A stretch of DNA of 64,000 bases, from assembly GCA_963513935.1 (NCBI GenBank), contig OY740770.1, positions 87,827,267 through 87,891,266 on the forward strand, written 5' to 3'. Source of the DNA: Aphrophora alni (lineage: Eukaryota; Arthropoda; Insecta; Hemiptera; Aphrophoridae). Position 1 is the first letter of the stretch. Each line of letters opens with the position of its first letter. The notes under the pieces are model-generated. The model saw nothing but the letters and a program-made list of their open reading frames with translations. It did not search any database and was not told the DNA's origin. The position numbers and the translations under genes were made by a program. Shown here in pieces: positions 48,726 to 57,829 of this stretch.

Positions 48726-49033
48726 AAATAAAACATAATTTTTCTTTTGTAAATTCTATAATTTATTTGGTCTAGCCGACCATGGTTTCGCCGGTTACGG
48801 CATTAACGAGGCTCTTACAAGACTAAATACAATACACACACACAAGAACTATTATAAAAGGTTGAGAAAGGCAAGAAATTCCCGTTAGCAAACAAAGACC
48901 CGGGGGGGAAACCCCCCACAGGTCATTCACACAGGTATTAACCAACCTTGAATAGAGGTTGAAGTAAAGGAGAAAATGACAAAAATTCCGTTTGGTCATT
49001 TAAAACTAGATTAGCATCATTACACAAAAGTCT
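48726..49033 (-). repeat. left inverted arm (pseudo-LTR) of the Penelope-like element
   Basis: Inverted partner of 50798-51110. It holds, on the minus strand, GGCGAAACCATGGTCGGCTAG near 48775-48795, discussed as a possible hammerhead-ribozyme remnant. Length differences between arms are confined to the C/G run and a few indels. Confidence 0.9.
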
Positions 49034-49080
49034 CTTAATTTCTAAAATTTCCAAAACATTTAATTTTCTACTTTTTACGT

Positions 49081-49458
49081 TCACATGTAGAATTTCAAAT
49101 TAACATTAGAATAAAAATCTGTCAGTGCATGATTTTTTAAAAGGTTAGAAAAACTAGAATCACTATAAGCTAACCGCCAACTCCTTTCATGCTCACCTAA
49201 CCTACACTTAAAACTACGGTCTGTTTGGCCAAAATAAGCAGCATTACAAATACTAAATGTCAGTTTGTACACACCACTTTTTTGCATATTTTCTATTTTA
49301 TCTTTGGAATTTACTAACATCTTTCCTAAATTTTGTTTACAGTGTTTTTTCTTTTCTAAAACTTTACCAACTGCATGGCTAACTTTACCAAAATAGTAAA
49401 TTCTACGCCACTTTTGTGTGGAATTATTAGAATTGACTATTGGGAAAATAAAGGATTT
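49081..49458 (-). pseudogene. GIY-YIG endonuclease domain of the Penelope-like element
   Basis: The C-terminal nuclease of canonical Penelope-like elements. The frame contains SGVYKLTFSICNAAYFGQTD followed by RSFKCRLGEHERSW. This is the GIY-YIG pattern (GVY and YFG for GIY and YIG), with the conserved Arg and the R-x-x-EH helix. Upstream in the same frame lies WRRIYYFGKVSHAVGKVLEK, an expected linker. It is separated from the reverse transcriptase by a frameshift near 49465. Confidence 0.85.
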
Positions 49459-49462
49459 AGCA

Positions 49463-50064
49463 TTATTTTTTTAATTTTCTTTTTAACATTTTATCAATGA
49501 GATTAACCTCATAACCATTATTAATGGCTATTTGTTTAATACATACAAGTTCAGCACAAAAATCATCCTGAGACATAGGAATATTATTGAGGCGATACAA
49601 CATACTATGGAAAGCAGCTAATTTATGATTATAAGGATGTTGTGATGTAACATGTATAATGTTGTCACTAAACATAGGTTTCCTAAAAATGCTGAAATTA
49701 TTCCTACCATCAATGATTTTAATTGTAAGATCTAAAAAATTAATTTGATTATTCTGTCCTACTTCCATAGTAAATTGTATCGCCGAGTTAAAAGAATTTA
49801 AATGATTTAAAAAACACTCAAGTTGGCGGTCAGTACCTTCAAATAAACATAAAACATCATCTACATATTTAGATGTAACATAACAACACCAATAATTAAT
49901 ACAATGCTTAAACTTGTTATTACTATCAAAAACTGTAGATTCAAAAGTATCCATAAAAATCTCACCTAACAATGGAGATAATGGAGATCCCATTGCCAAC
50001 CCATCAACTTGTGCAAAAAACTTATTTTGAAATTAAAAATAATTTTGTTTGATACATACTTCAA
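49463..50064 (-). pseudogene. Penelope-like reverse transcriptase, C-terminal part
   Basis: Contains AMGSPLSPLLGEIFMDTFES and the catalytic YVDDVLCLF, then INFLDLTIKI and FSIFRKPMFSDN. This is the order of Penelope-type RT fingers and palm, with FRKP..TD-like segments. Coding continues upstream of the first Met through KFFAQVDGLAMGSP, but a TAA near 50028 and a frameshift near 50070 separate it from the N-terminal part. All three catalytic-region motifs visible here are intact. Confidence 0.88.
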
Positions 50065-50796
50065 TTATATATTCATCAATTCTATAGACATACAAGGATC
50101 AACTTTAGCTCGATCTAACAAAGATTGCACACCAGTCAAACAGTCTTTGACCGGAATACTAGTAAATAAACTTTTTACATCAAATGACACAATTTTGGCG
50201 TTAAGGGGGGCTTTAACATCTTTAATCTTATCCACCAAATCCAAAGATTTTTTTAAACCAAATTTAGGTTGGAACCTAGAAATGTTTTTTAGAAATGTGT
50301 TGGCAAATTTAGCTACATTGTATGAAGGTGACTGTACAAAGGAAACTACAGGGCGGATGGGAATATCGGGTTTGTGTAGTTTCATAAGGCCATATAATCT
50401 AGGAGCCAGACTATTCATCACAGGTAAAGTTTTAACATGAGCCTGACTAAAAATGCAATTATTTTGTCCTAACATAGATTTAACAATATTCATATTTTTC
50501 TTTGTTGGGTCCTTTTTTAACTCCAGAAAAGAATTGGTTTTTAATAAATCTTGAACTTTACTGCTATAGACCTTTAAAGGTAAAACCACAGTGGAATTAC
50601 CCTTATCTGCTTTAGTAATAACTAGATTATTATCCAATAGCTTAGTCTTCCTGTTCTTAATGACAACATTTTCATTATTATTAAACTTGGTATTACTGCA
50701 AGATATAAATTCTTCTTTTATTATATTAGCACACATGTATTTAGTATTAATATCTTTAACTATTGCCAATTCTGAATCTAAAGCCAGGCTTTTCAT
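50065..50796 (-). pseudogene. Penelope-like reverse transcriptase, N-terminal part
   Basis: The 243-residue frame carries LVITKADKGNSTVVLPLKVY, RLYGLMKLHKPDIPIRPVVS and FDVKSLFTSIPV, which are the classical Penelope RT motifs (KADKG, GLPKxHK, R-P-I-V, FDVxSLFTNIP). The first catalytic Asp in FDVKSLF is present. The N-terminus lies inside the right inverted arm. The frame ends prematurely at ELMNI because of a frameshift. Confidence 0.9.
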
Positions 50797-50797
50797 A

Positions 50798-51110
50798 AGA
50801 CATTTGTGTAATGATGCTAATCTAGTTTTAAATAACCAAATGGAATTTTTGTCATTTTCTCCTTTACATCAACCTCTATTCAAGGTTGGTTAATACCTGT
50901 GTGAATGACTTGTGGGGGGGGGGGTTTCCCCGGGTCTTTGTGCTTTGTTTGCTAACGGGAATTTCCTGCCTTTCTCAACCTTTTATTCTTGTGTGTGTGT
51001 GTATTGTATTTAGTCTTATAAGAGCCTCGCCAATGCCGTAACTGGCGAAACCATGGTCGGCTAGACCAAATAAATTATATAATTTACAAAAGAAAAATTG
51101 TGTTTTATTT
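50798..51110 (-). repeat. right inverted arm (pseudo-LTR) of the Penelope-like element
   Basis: Inverted partner of 48726-49033. Contains a run of G at 50912-50924, a TG microsatellite at about 50992-51001, and on the plus strand GCCAATGCCGTAACTGGCGAAACCATGGTC near 51030-51060. Confidence 0.9.
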
Positions 51111-52020
51111 ATTAAAATGGAATTCTATCAAGTACCGTCGGTCATCAGTGTAAACAATATATTAAATATAGATTAACCCTAGATTACTTTTCTTAGTTTA
51201 TTGTTAGCCTACGTGATCACTTTTCATTCGTAAATTTTACTACATTCTGTTTTTATTTTTATTATTATTTTTTTTAAATTTACTTTAGTGTTGACTTTAA
51301 TGTACTTTAGTATTTTTTATATTAAATCCTTTATTGTTTTTAAGTGTTTATAAAAATATTTAACAATGAATTCCTACATATTTTAACTGTAAAAAAAAAT
51401 TTTTTACCACCACTACAAGTACGTTTAAAAAAAAATTAATCTGGAAAAAAAATCGAAAAAAAATATAAATATTATTTTATTGGAAAAATTAATCGGATAT
51501 TCATAAAATACACCATTTTTAAGTGTTTAACATAATATAAAAAGAGAACATTTATTTACAATAAGTTCATTAGGTAGAATGCAAAAAAATACCAAAATTA
51601 TAGTCCTATCTTCACTGAGAATCACATTCCGTGCAGTGAATAATATACACTTAGTAGCTAAATCAAACACTTTGAACTCTAAAATCACTATTTACACAAT
51701 AAACTATTTACAACACTAAAAAACTAACAATATAAAAACAATAATTTACAAAAAAAATATTCAAACACTTAATAGTTAAAACATTCGCAAACACTATTCT
51801 TTCGTACAATATACGGCGCGAGCTTGAGTACGGTGATAACGGTTCAACTTTGAGTTTAGCCGAAGAGACACTGGCTTCTATTCGCAATGATGGAAAGGTA
51901 TACAAAAAGACAGCGTGTCCGTCTTTTGTCTACGAGTTCTCCGAATTTTACAAAGGGCGGGTCGTAATTTTTACGAATGAGTAGGGTTCAGGGTTTTTGC
52001 TAGTCACGGTCCCTCAAAAC
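51111..52020. other. unassigned DNA
   Basis: AT-rich to about 51780, then a slightly GC-richer block to 52010 that has no recognisable frame. It may be LTR-like, but no ends could be defined. Confidence 0.3.
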
Positions 52021-52027
52021 TGACCTA

Positions 52028-52450
52028 ATCCAAAATGTTGATGTTTATTTTGCAATCATAGAACTTTCTATATAATAAGTAAATGGTAGTTATTAAAGGC
52101 GCTCAATTAAACCCAGTAAATTTACCTTCCTATAAAAGTATCTATTTTTTTGGTCTAAATATTTCTTTCCTTTGTGAATACAATCTATTTGGTAACACAA
52201 CACATATAGTAAATACAAACATATGTTTTACATTCATTTTATGTTGTTGTTTTTTTATTTCTGAACACAACATTCAACCAACATCGAAAGAATTTTTTTC
52301 GAACTCTTAATCAGAAGTCATCTTATTACAAAAAAATATATATATTACTTCATATCAAGAGATTAGATGTATAATAACTCTTTATTGTATACGATAAGAA
52401 TTTAATTAATGCAAAATTGGGCTGATTTACTGCTTAAATTTGTATAATGT
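52028..52450 (-). pseudogene. broken duplicate of exon 1 and promoter of the DUF167-like gene
   Basis: Aligns along its length with 43264-43680 in the same orientation. The minus strand starts ATGAATGTAAAACATATG at about 52233 and encodes a signal-like MNVKHMFVFTICVVLPNRLY. A loss of two bases relative to the working copy then gives a TAG stop after 32 codons. The donor is GGTAAATT instead of GGTAAGTT. No copies of exons 2-5 were found. This is a partial duplication of the 5' end of the gene. Confidence 0.75.
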
Positions 52451-52519
52451 AACCTACCTCTTCGATTTGCCGTTTCGTATACTTTTGTAGCACACGCTGA
52501 TTTTTTGCTTTTGAAGTGT

Positions 52520-52640
52520 TGACTATTGCAGAAAGAACAAACTAGACCACTGGAAGTATAGGCTATATTATTTTCTGGCCTCGTCTGAGCGTTACCCTTA
52601 CCAAGTTCAGTTGCCCGTCCTTAATGGAATTCCCCTTTTT
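52520..52640 (-). repeat. dispersed repeat, inverted partner of 46080-46200
   Basis: Plus strand reads GCAGAAAGAACAAACTAGACC, then CTGGCCTCGTCTGAGCG and TACCAAGTTCAG, matching the reverse complement of 46080-46200. Divergence is visible, so the copies are old. Confidence 0.7.
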
Positions 52641-53025
52641 TCTTTGTTAAAAACCTTCCAGTTATTGTATTTACTTTTGTAAGCAACCGACTAGCTCCAC
52701 TTTAGTTTCTAAAATCTCTGGAGCGTAATTCTTAGGCACAACTTATCTGTAAATTATTCCTCATAAAACAAAATATTGATTTTGATGAAACTTTTCAGAT
52801 TAGTTTTTATTTATTTTGAATTTACTAAATAATTTATTAGAGCAATTATTAGAAATCTCTGCTCTTTCTAGGTTATACTGATTAATGAAACGTAACAACT
52901 GTAGTAATGAAAATTATTCAAAATTTATTCTCTTATATTAAACCAAAATCTTAATAAACCAAACATAAAATCTCCTGAAAATAAAACACATACATGCATA
53001 TAATATGATAATAAAATAAAATATT

Positions 53026-53320
53026 TTACACTTTTTTATATAAGCGCAATTTGTCCACTTCGGGGAGTATGCTAGATACGAGCTCGTCACTAGCCAAGAT
53101 CTCAATGATGTAGGAGCGTAACTCTTTCTCGATATAAAACAATTCAGCGACACGTCTGAACACGAGCAGCATACTCTCTTCGAGTAGCCTCCATTCATCA
53201 GCGTTTAAGGTCAACAATGCTGCCCGTCGTACAATTGAACGTAACGTTTACCGAAGGTATTCTGCACTATTACGTCACCGATACTCAAGTTGAATTTTAA
53301 CATACTCTTGCTGCTGAGAG
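53026..53320 (-). pseudogene. unassigned, possibly virus-like gene with a PC4-like segment
   Basis: The downstream frame reads LTLNADEWRLLEESM, then VFRRVAELFYIEKELRSY and ends PEVDKLRLYKKV. An upstream frame starting at an ATG near 53303 reads SIGDVIVQNTFGKRYVQLYD and runs into a stop. The two frames are offset, so the gene is broken near 53220. A GK-x-YVQLYD strand followed by LTL-x-x-EW-x-x-L recalls the PC4/p15 single-stranded DNA-binding fold, which would suit a DNA virus or transposon protein. Base composition is richer in G and C than the flanks. I cannot name the family. Confidence 0.35.
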
Positions 53321-53531
53321 CGGCCGTTATAGATTTTAAATGAATCGATAATTAGTCAAGTAGATGATGATTGAAGAAAACAAATTTTCTACCACCCTGT
53401 ACTAAAAGTCCGAGAGTGAAACCTGTATGCTGGAATAAACCGGTTGCTATGAATTTAGAATACACTCGCCGTTTAAGAAATGAACGGATTTAAGAAAAAT
53501 TCCCAAAAGAAGGTTAGGTGGTACCTGACGT

Positions 53532-53900
53532 TTAGTAGGAGCTCGCTCCATGTCCTTCTGGCTTGGATCCATGGTCTCGACTGAACCGTGAGCACACTGC
53601 TCTATCACTACTATCACTTCCACTACCGCCACGTAAGATTTTTTGTTGAAATGTTTGCGTAATTTTAGTTAAATCGTCGTCAAACTCTGGATCGATTTGT
53701 ACAAGAAAAAACTCGTATAATCGTGGTTCGTCGTCGAAATCGAATTGATAGTATATCACGTCATCAATCTCATTATCTTCACAAGCTTCACAATATTGAG
53801 AGAGAAAAACCACTCCTACAGCACTCACTAAAACGTATAACGAATCTGCAGAACAGCCGAAGTTACCAGAAGATTGCCGACTCTTTAACGCTGCATAGAC
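53532..53900 (-). pseudogene. unassigned acidic, possibly virus-derived reading frame
   Basis: A 98-codon frame (first ATG-independent Met at 53828, open further upstream to about 53900) contains a CEAC motif, then DDVIYYQFDFDDEPRLYEFF and an acidic tail. An overlapping frame on the same strand (53632 down to 53447) starts near METMDPSQKDMERAP. Overlapping frames on one strand, higher GC and the neighbouring PC4-like piece recall the compact layout of small insect DNA viruses such as densoviruses, but that is inference from layout only. No capsid or replicase motif is visible. Confidence 0.3.
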
Positions 53901-53987
53901 GTGTCTTGATATTTGAAACTCATGGATTTGAAACTTACTTTTGTTATGGAGCAGACCGTAGTAGTTTGTACTCGGGGAATAGGCAGA

Positions 53988-54090
53988 CGGTCAAAGGTCA
54001 AGTTCAAAGGTCATAGATAAGAACTAGTGACTTTGAGAACGTACTTGCGCCACTAAGTAAACAAAGATAAGGGTAATGTAAACAGTATAT
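53988..54090 (+). promoter_or_regulatory. AGGTCA-rich block with TATA-like box
   Basis: Plus strand 53990-54016 contains TCAAAGGTCAAGTTCAAAGGTCA, written here as two TCAAAGGTCA half-sites, the extended monomer recognised by FTZ-F1/ERR-type nuclear receptors. An AGTATATAGG box follows at about 54083. It lies immediately ahead of the 267-bp tandem repeats. Function is inferred from motif only. Confidence 0.35.
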
Positions 54091-54891
54091 AGGTCAACTA
54101 TGAGAAAGAGTAGAGCACCAAACAATATAAGTAAATAAGAGATAAGAGATTATGTAAATACAATTAGTTGTGTAAATAAAGAATTGTGTTCATCAGTTCG
54201 AATTATGGAGAACAAAGTTAAACTAGGGTTTGGCGCATGATTCATCATCCTACGTCACACGCGCGAGAATATTTTTCGATATGTAAGATTTCCACTCTGA
54301 ATCATCAAAGTTCAACCGCGGTTTGGCGCATGATTCATTATTCGATATGGGGTGCATAGGTCAACTATGAGAAAGAGTAGAGCCCCAAACAATATAAGTA
54401 AATAAGAGATAAGAGATTATGTAAATACAATTAGTTGTGTAAATAAAGAATTGTGTTCATCAGTTCGAATTATGGAGAACAAAGTTAAACTAGGGTTTGG
54501 CGCATGATTCATCATCCTACGTCACACGCGCGAGAATATTTTTCGATATGTAAGATTTCCACTCTGAATCATCAAAGTTCAACCGCGGTTTGGCGCATGA
54601 TTCATTATTCGATATGGGGTGCATAGGTCAACTATGAGAAAGAGTAGAGCCCCAAACAATATAAGTAAATAAAAGATAAGAGATTATGTAAATACAATTA
54701 GTTGTGTAAATAAAGAGTTGTGTTCATCAGTTCGAATTATGGAGAACAAAGTTAAACTAGGGTTTGGCGCATGATTCATCATCCTACGTCACACGCGCGA
54801 GAATATTATTCGATATGTAAGATTTCCACTCAGAATAATCAAAGTTCAACCGGGGTTTGGCGCATGATTCATTATTCGATATGGGGTGTGA
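54091..54891 (+). repeat. 267-bp tandem repeat, three copies
   Basis: Units start at 54091, 54358 and 54625 and differ by only a few substitutions. Each unit contains an AATAAAGA(A/G)TTGTGTTCATCAG segment and two copies of GGTTTGGCGCATGATTCAT separated by about 90 bases, with CACACGCGCGAGAATATT between. The look is of LTR R/U5 ends and primer-binding-like TGGCGCATG sites, but no LTR boundary is clear. Confidence 0.95.
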
Positions 54892-55021
54892 TTGTAATAA
54901 TTATAAATACAACCTTTAACGGTTTCAATTATAAATATTACTTTAAAAAAAATGAATTTAAGAATTTTATTTACGATTAATTTAACTTTAAAATTATTGC
55001 TCAGCTAATGGGCGCCAGATG

Positions 55022-56391
55022 TGTTAACATCAATTTTGAAAACAAACATGAATTTATGAATTATAAATATCTCGGCGTACTCCCAGTAATTGTTTGGTTG
55101 TGAATGAGAAACTCTTGTTGACTGAAATTTTAACATGAGTTTATTAAAATAATATTAATACATGACATTTATCATCACAAAAATATCAAATGAATTGATT
55201 ATAACTAACATCCTATCCAAATTAAATTTTTTATTGCCTTTGAAGAAGGACTATTTTTAGAAAACTTGAATTTAACTTTATGTTGCAAATAGAAAAAATA
55301 TTTAAGAAACAAAACAGATTAAAATATCCGTTTTTTAATATTTAATTTACTTTATCTTTGAGAAAAAGAAATATGTCAGTAGACATTTATTATTTATTCA
55401 TTTAGAAAATGTAATTACTAAGGTATCAAATCATAAATTTTAGAGCATGAAACATATTAAATTTCACATAATACATAAATTAAGTTCTTTGTGTTAAATA
55501 ACACATTTTTTACCAGACCGTTGTCGCAAAACCATTACGCAGTAGTGGTATATGTTGTTTTATGACGTTTATGTTGTTTTAAATATTGACGTGGGCATCG
55601 ATGATAGTTCTTTGTTCTGTCCGCGGAGAACGAGGACCATTGAAATCACTTCAATCACACTTTCCATGTTTGTGTTAAATGTCTATCGGCGTAATTAGTT
55701 CATTTTTTACACTTTATGAATGTTCATCATTCGACCGTTTTAATATTGCGCGCGCGACTGTCTATTGTCCTAATTCGCAACACGCTATTTTTAATAAACA
55801 CTTTGTCTGTTCAAATCAATCTAATCATTTTAACACACTCGACTGTACTGTTCAGATTACTCTGCATTTTGATTAGTTCGGCACAAGTTATTGTCTTAAA
55901 ACTTCAAAATCGAATCAAACTTTAGACTACACCTTGTTCCTCCAACTTCTCAACTAAGACTCTCGTATACGACTTACACCTCTAAGCTCTGATCTAAGAC
56001 TGACTTTAGAACGCATGGTGAATTTCTATTTCCTGTTGGTCCAGGGTTCACATCCTTAGCAACAAGGATTGTCCGACAATTCCCGCTGACGCCGTGATAA
56101 AATTTCTCGCAATTCACTGCATACACTGTTCATATTACTGACATGACAACGAGTTCCTTTGACTAATTTTACAACACATACAATCTATTTAATTTATTTA
56201 TTAATTACAGCTAATATTTTATACATTGTTTTTTACTTTAGTTTGGAAATCTAGTTAATTTAATTTCCCTTACTTTAAATTATTATTACAAGTCATGTTT
56301 TCGACTCATTTACCCCCTCCCAATATAACTATCTCGATTCCCGATTATTTTTCATTATTCAATTTAAATTAACACTTTTTAAGGTATTACA
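55022..56391 (-). repeat. LTR (copy D of the TGTAAT... family)
   Basis: On the minus strand it opens TGTAATACC (56391), has GGGAGGGGG about 70 bases in, and ends ...TTAACA four bases before TGGCGCCC (55017 downward). CATCCTATCC and the general layout match copies A and C. The body of the element is not present to the left, where the 267-bp repeats begin within about 130 bases. Confidence 0.65.
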
Positions 56392-56745
56392 GAAAACCAC
56401 ACCAAAATTTATGCTATAATATAACGTATTAGAGCACAAATTTTGACTCTAAAAGAAAAATGTTTTAAAAAAACAAAATTTTTAAACACCGATTCAATAG
56501 ATTTCCAAACTAAGAAACTTCAGCAGTTAAGAATATTTATATCGAAATCAACTAAAAAACAAGAAATATTCTCTTTTATTTCTAATATTTACCCTATTAC
56601 CTATTACTCTAATTTAATTTCCCTTATTTTTAATTATTATTACAAGTCATGTTTTCGACTCATTTACCCCCTCCCAATATAACTATCTCGATTCCCGATT
56701 ATTTTTCATTATTCAATTTAAAATAACACTTTTTAAGGTATTACA
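56257..56745 (-). repeat. 135-bp direct repeat of the LTR head
   Basis: Blocks 56257-56391 and 56611-56745 are nearly identical. Both run from AATTTAATTTCCC to GGTATTACA and include the TTTACCCCCTCCCAATATAA tract. Because this is the U3 start of copy D, the second block is either the head of a second LTR inserted nearby or a local duplication. Confidence 0.9.
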
Positions 56746-57260
56746 TGATTTTTAAATTATAAAATATATTATAGTTACTAAAACCTTCTCATCCCTAAAT
56801 ATTCATGATATTAGATGGATAATTATATGGAAGTCGAAATTGGTTATATCATCATCGTTTAAAAACTTATGAAAGCTGTTGTTATTCTTCATTTAGTAAA
56901 ATATAATAAAATACCAAAATACGCAAACTATTTCCTAACAAAACATGGTTAATACATCCTGTTTTATAATTTTAAAATGTTTACAGTAGGCCTATATATG
57001 TTAGTCGCAACCCAAATATTGCTATTTACGTTTCAGATACTTCATCCGATATTTTATCATGTAGATGGCATATTTAACTATTTGAGAAATACAACTTTTA
57101 TGCGAATGAATCAAATTAATTGGATTATTTTGTACAGTCGTTTCATAAGGTAAATAATTCAAGTTTATGGAAGTTAAGTTTAAGTGCTATTTATAATTCA
57201 TTGTTAAAGTGTTTTAAAACAACTTTTATAGTTGTTTAGTGTTTTCAGTTTTAGTGTGCA
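56746..57260. other. unassigned AT-rich DNA
   Basis: No recognisable gene or repeat. The part nearest 57180 is probably leader sequence of the Gypsy fragment that follows. Confidence 0.35.
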
Positions 57261-57448
57261 AGATACAAGTACTTTAATTATAGTTTGTAGTTTTAGGAAT
57301 ATTTTGACTCAACAATAATTTAAAACAATCTAATATACAATTGAAAATCATTATTTTATAATTGTTTGGTTTTAAATTTGTTTAAGAATTTGTAAAATGG
57401 CATTTTTTTACCGACGATTTCTCTTTATATGATTTAACAGATCTATAT

Positions 57449-57829
57449 ATGGAAGATCCTGTTGAGGAGGTTGAGTTTGGGGAAATAGTCAAATTTAATG
57501 ATTTGCCGTCACCGCCTAGATCACCCCAAAATATTACTAATTCACCCGAAACAATTTTATCGCCACCATCACCATTCGCAAATCCGTTAAGTCCTCAGTC
57601 TCGAGGTAACCGCGACATAGACCATGTTAATTTGCCTCCAAGCCCTCTACCATGCTGTAGCCGTAACATTCAAGTAGGTCAAGGTAACGAACCTTTTGAA
57701 ATCATAAGTGACACTTCTAGAAAATACAACAAATTCGAAACTGATGCTAGGGAAGTTATTTTAAAATTCAAACAAGATACCCTTGGAAATGGTTTCAATA
57801 GGTTCAATATAAACTTCGCGATTTTTTAG
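57449..57829 (+). pseudogene. Gypsy gag N-terminal fragment
   Basis: A 126-codon frame starts MEDPVEEVEFGEIV. It is proline-rich in its middle (SPPRSPQNITN, LSPPSPFANPLSP) and ends with SRKYNKFETDAREVILKFK before the sequence switches at about 57780. An acidic start, Pro-rich linker and a helical end suit a retrotransposon Gag N-terminus. The coding then collides with inverted gag-pol sequence, so it is a fragment joined by an inversion. Assignment rests on context and is moderate. Confidence 0.55.

Larger units (their letters stand above)
48726..51110 (-). mobile_element. Penelope-like element with inverted terminal arms
   Basis: Reverse transcriptase and GIY-YIG reading frames on the minus strand sit between two arms of about 310 bases, 48726-49033 and 50798-51110, that are near-perfect inverted copies. 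Both contain TAAATTTATATAATTT-like outer ends, GGTCTAGCCGACCATGG, a G/C homopolymer run and AAGGTTGGTTAATACC or its complement. Penelope-like elements often carry inverted or tandem pseudo-LTRs, so this fits. The right arm overlaps the start of the reverse-transcriptase frame. Frameshifts and one stop in the frames suggest it is dead but not old. Confidence 0.88.

Noticed and set aside
50009..50440. 143-codon plus-strand frame over the Penelope RT
   Set aside because: Antisense shadow of the clearly recognisable minus-strand reverse transcriptase.
56310..56330. GGGAGGGGG tracts as polypurine tracts next to a 3' LTR (also near 10105 and 20666)
   Set aside because: In each case a TGTAAT LTR start lies about 70 bases further out, so the tract is inside the LTR.
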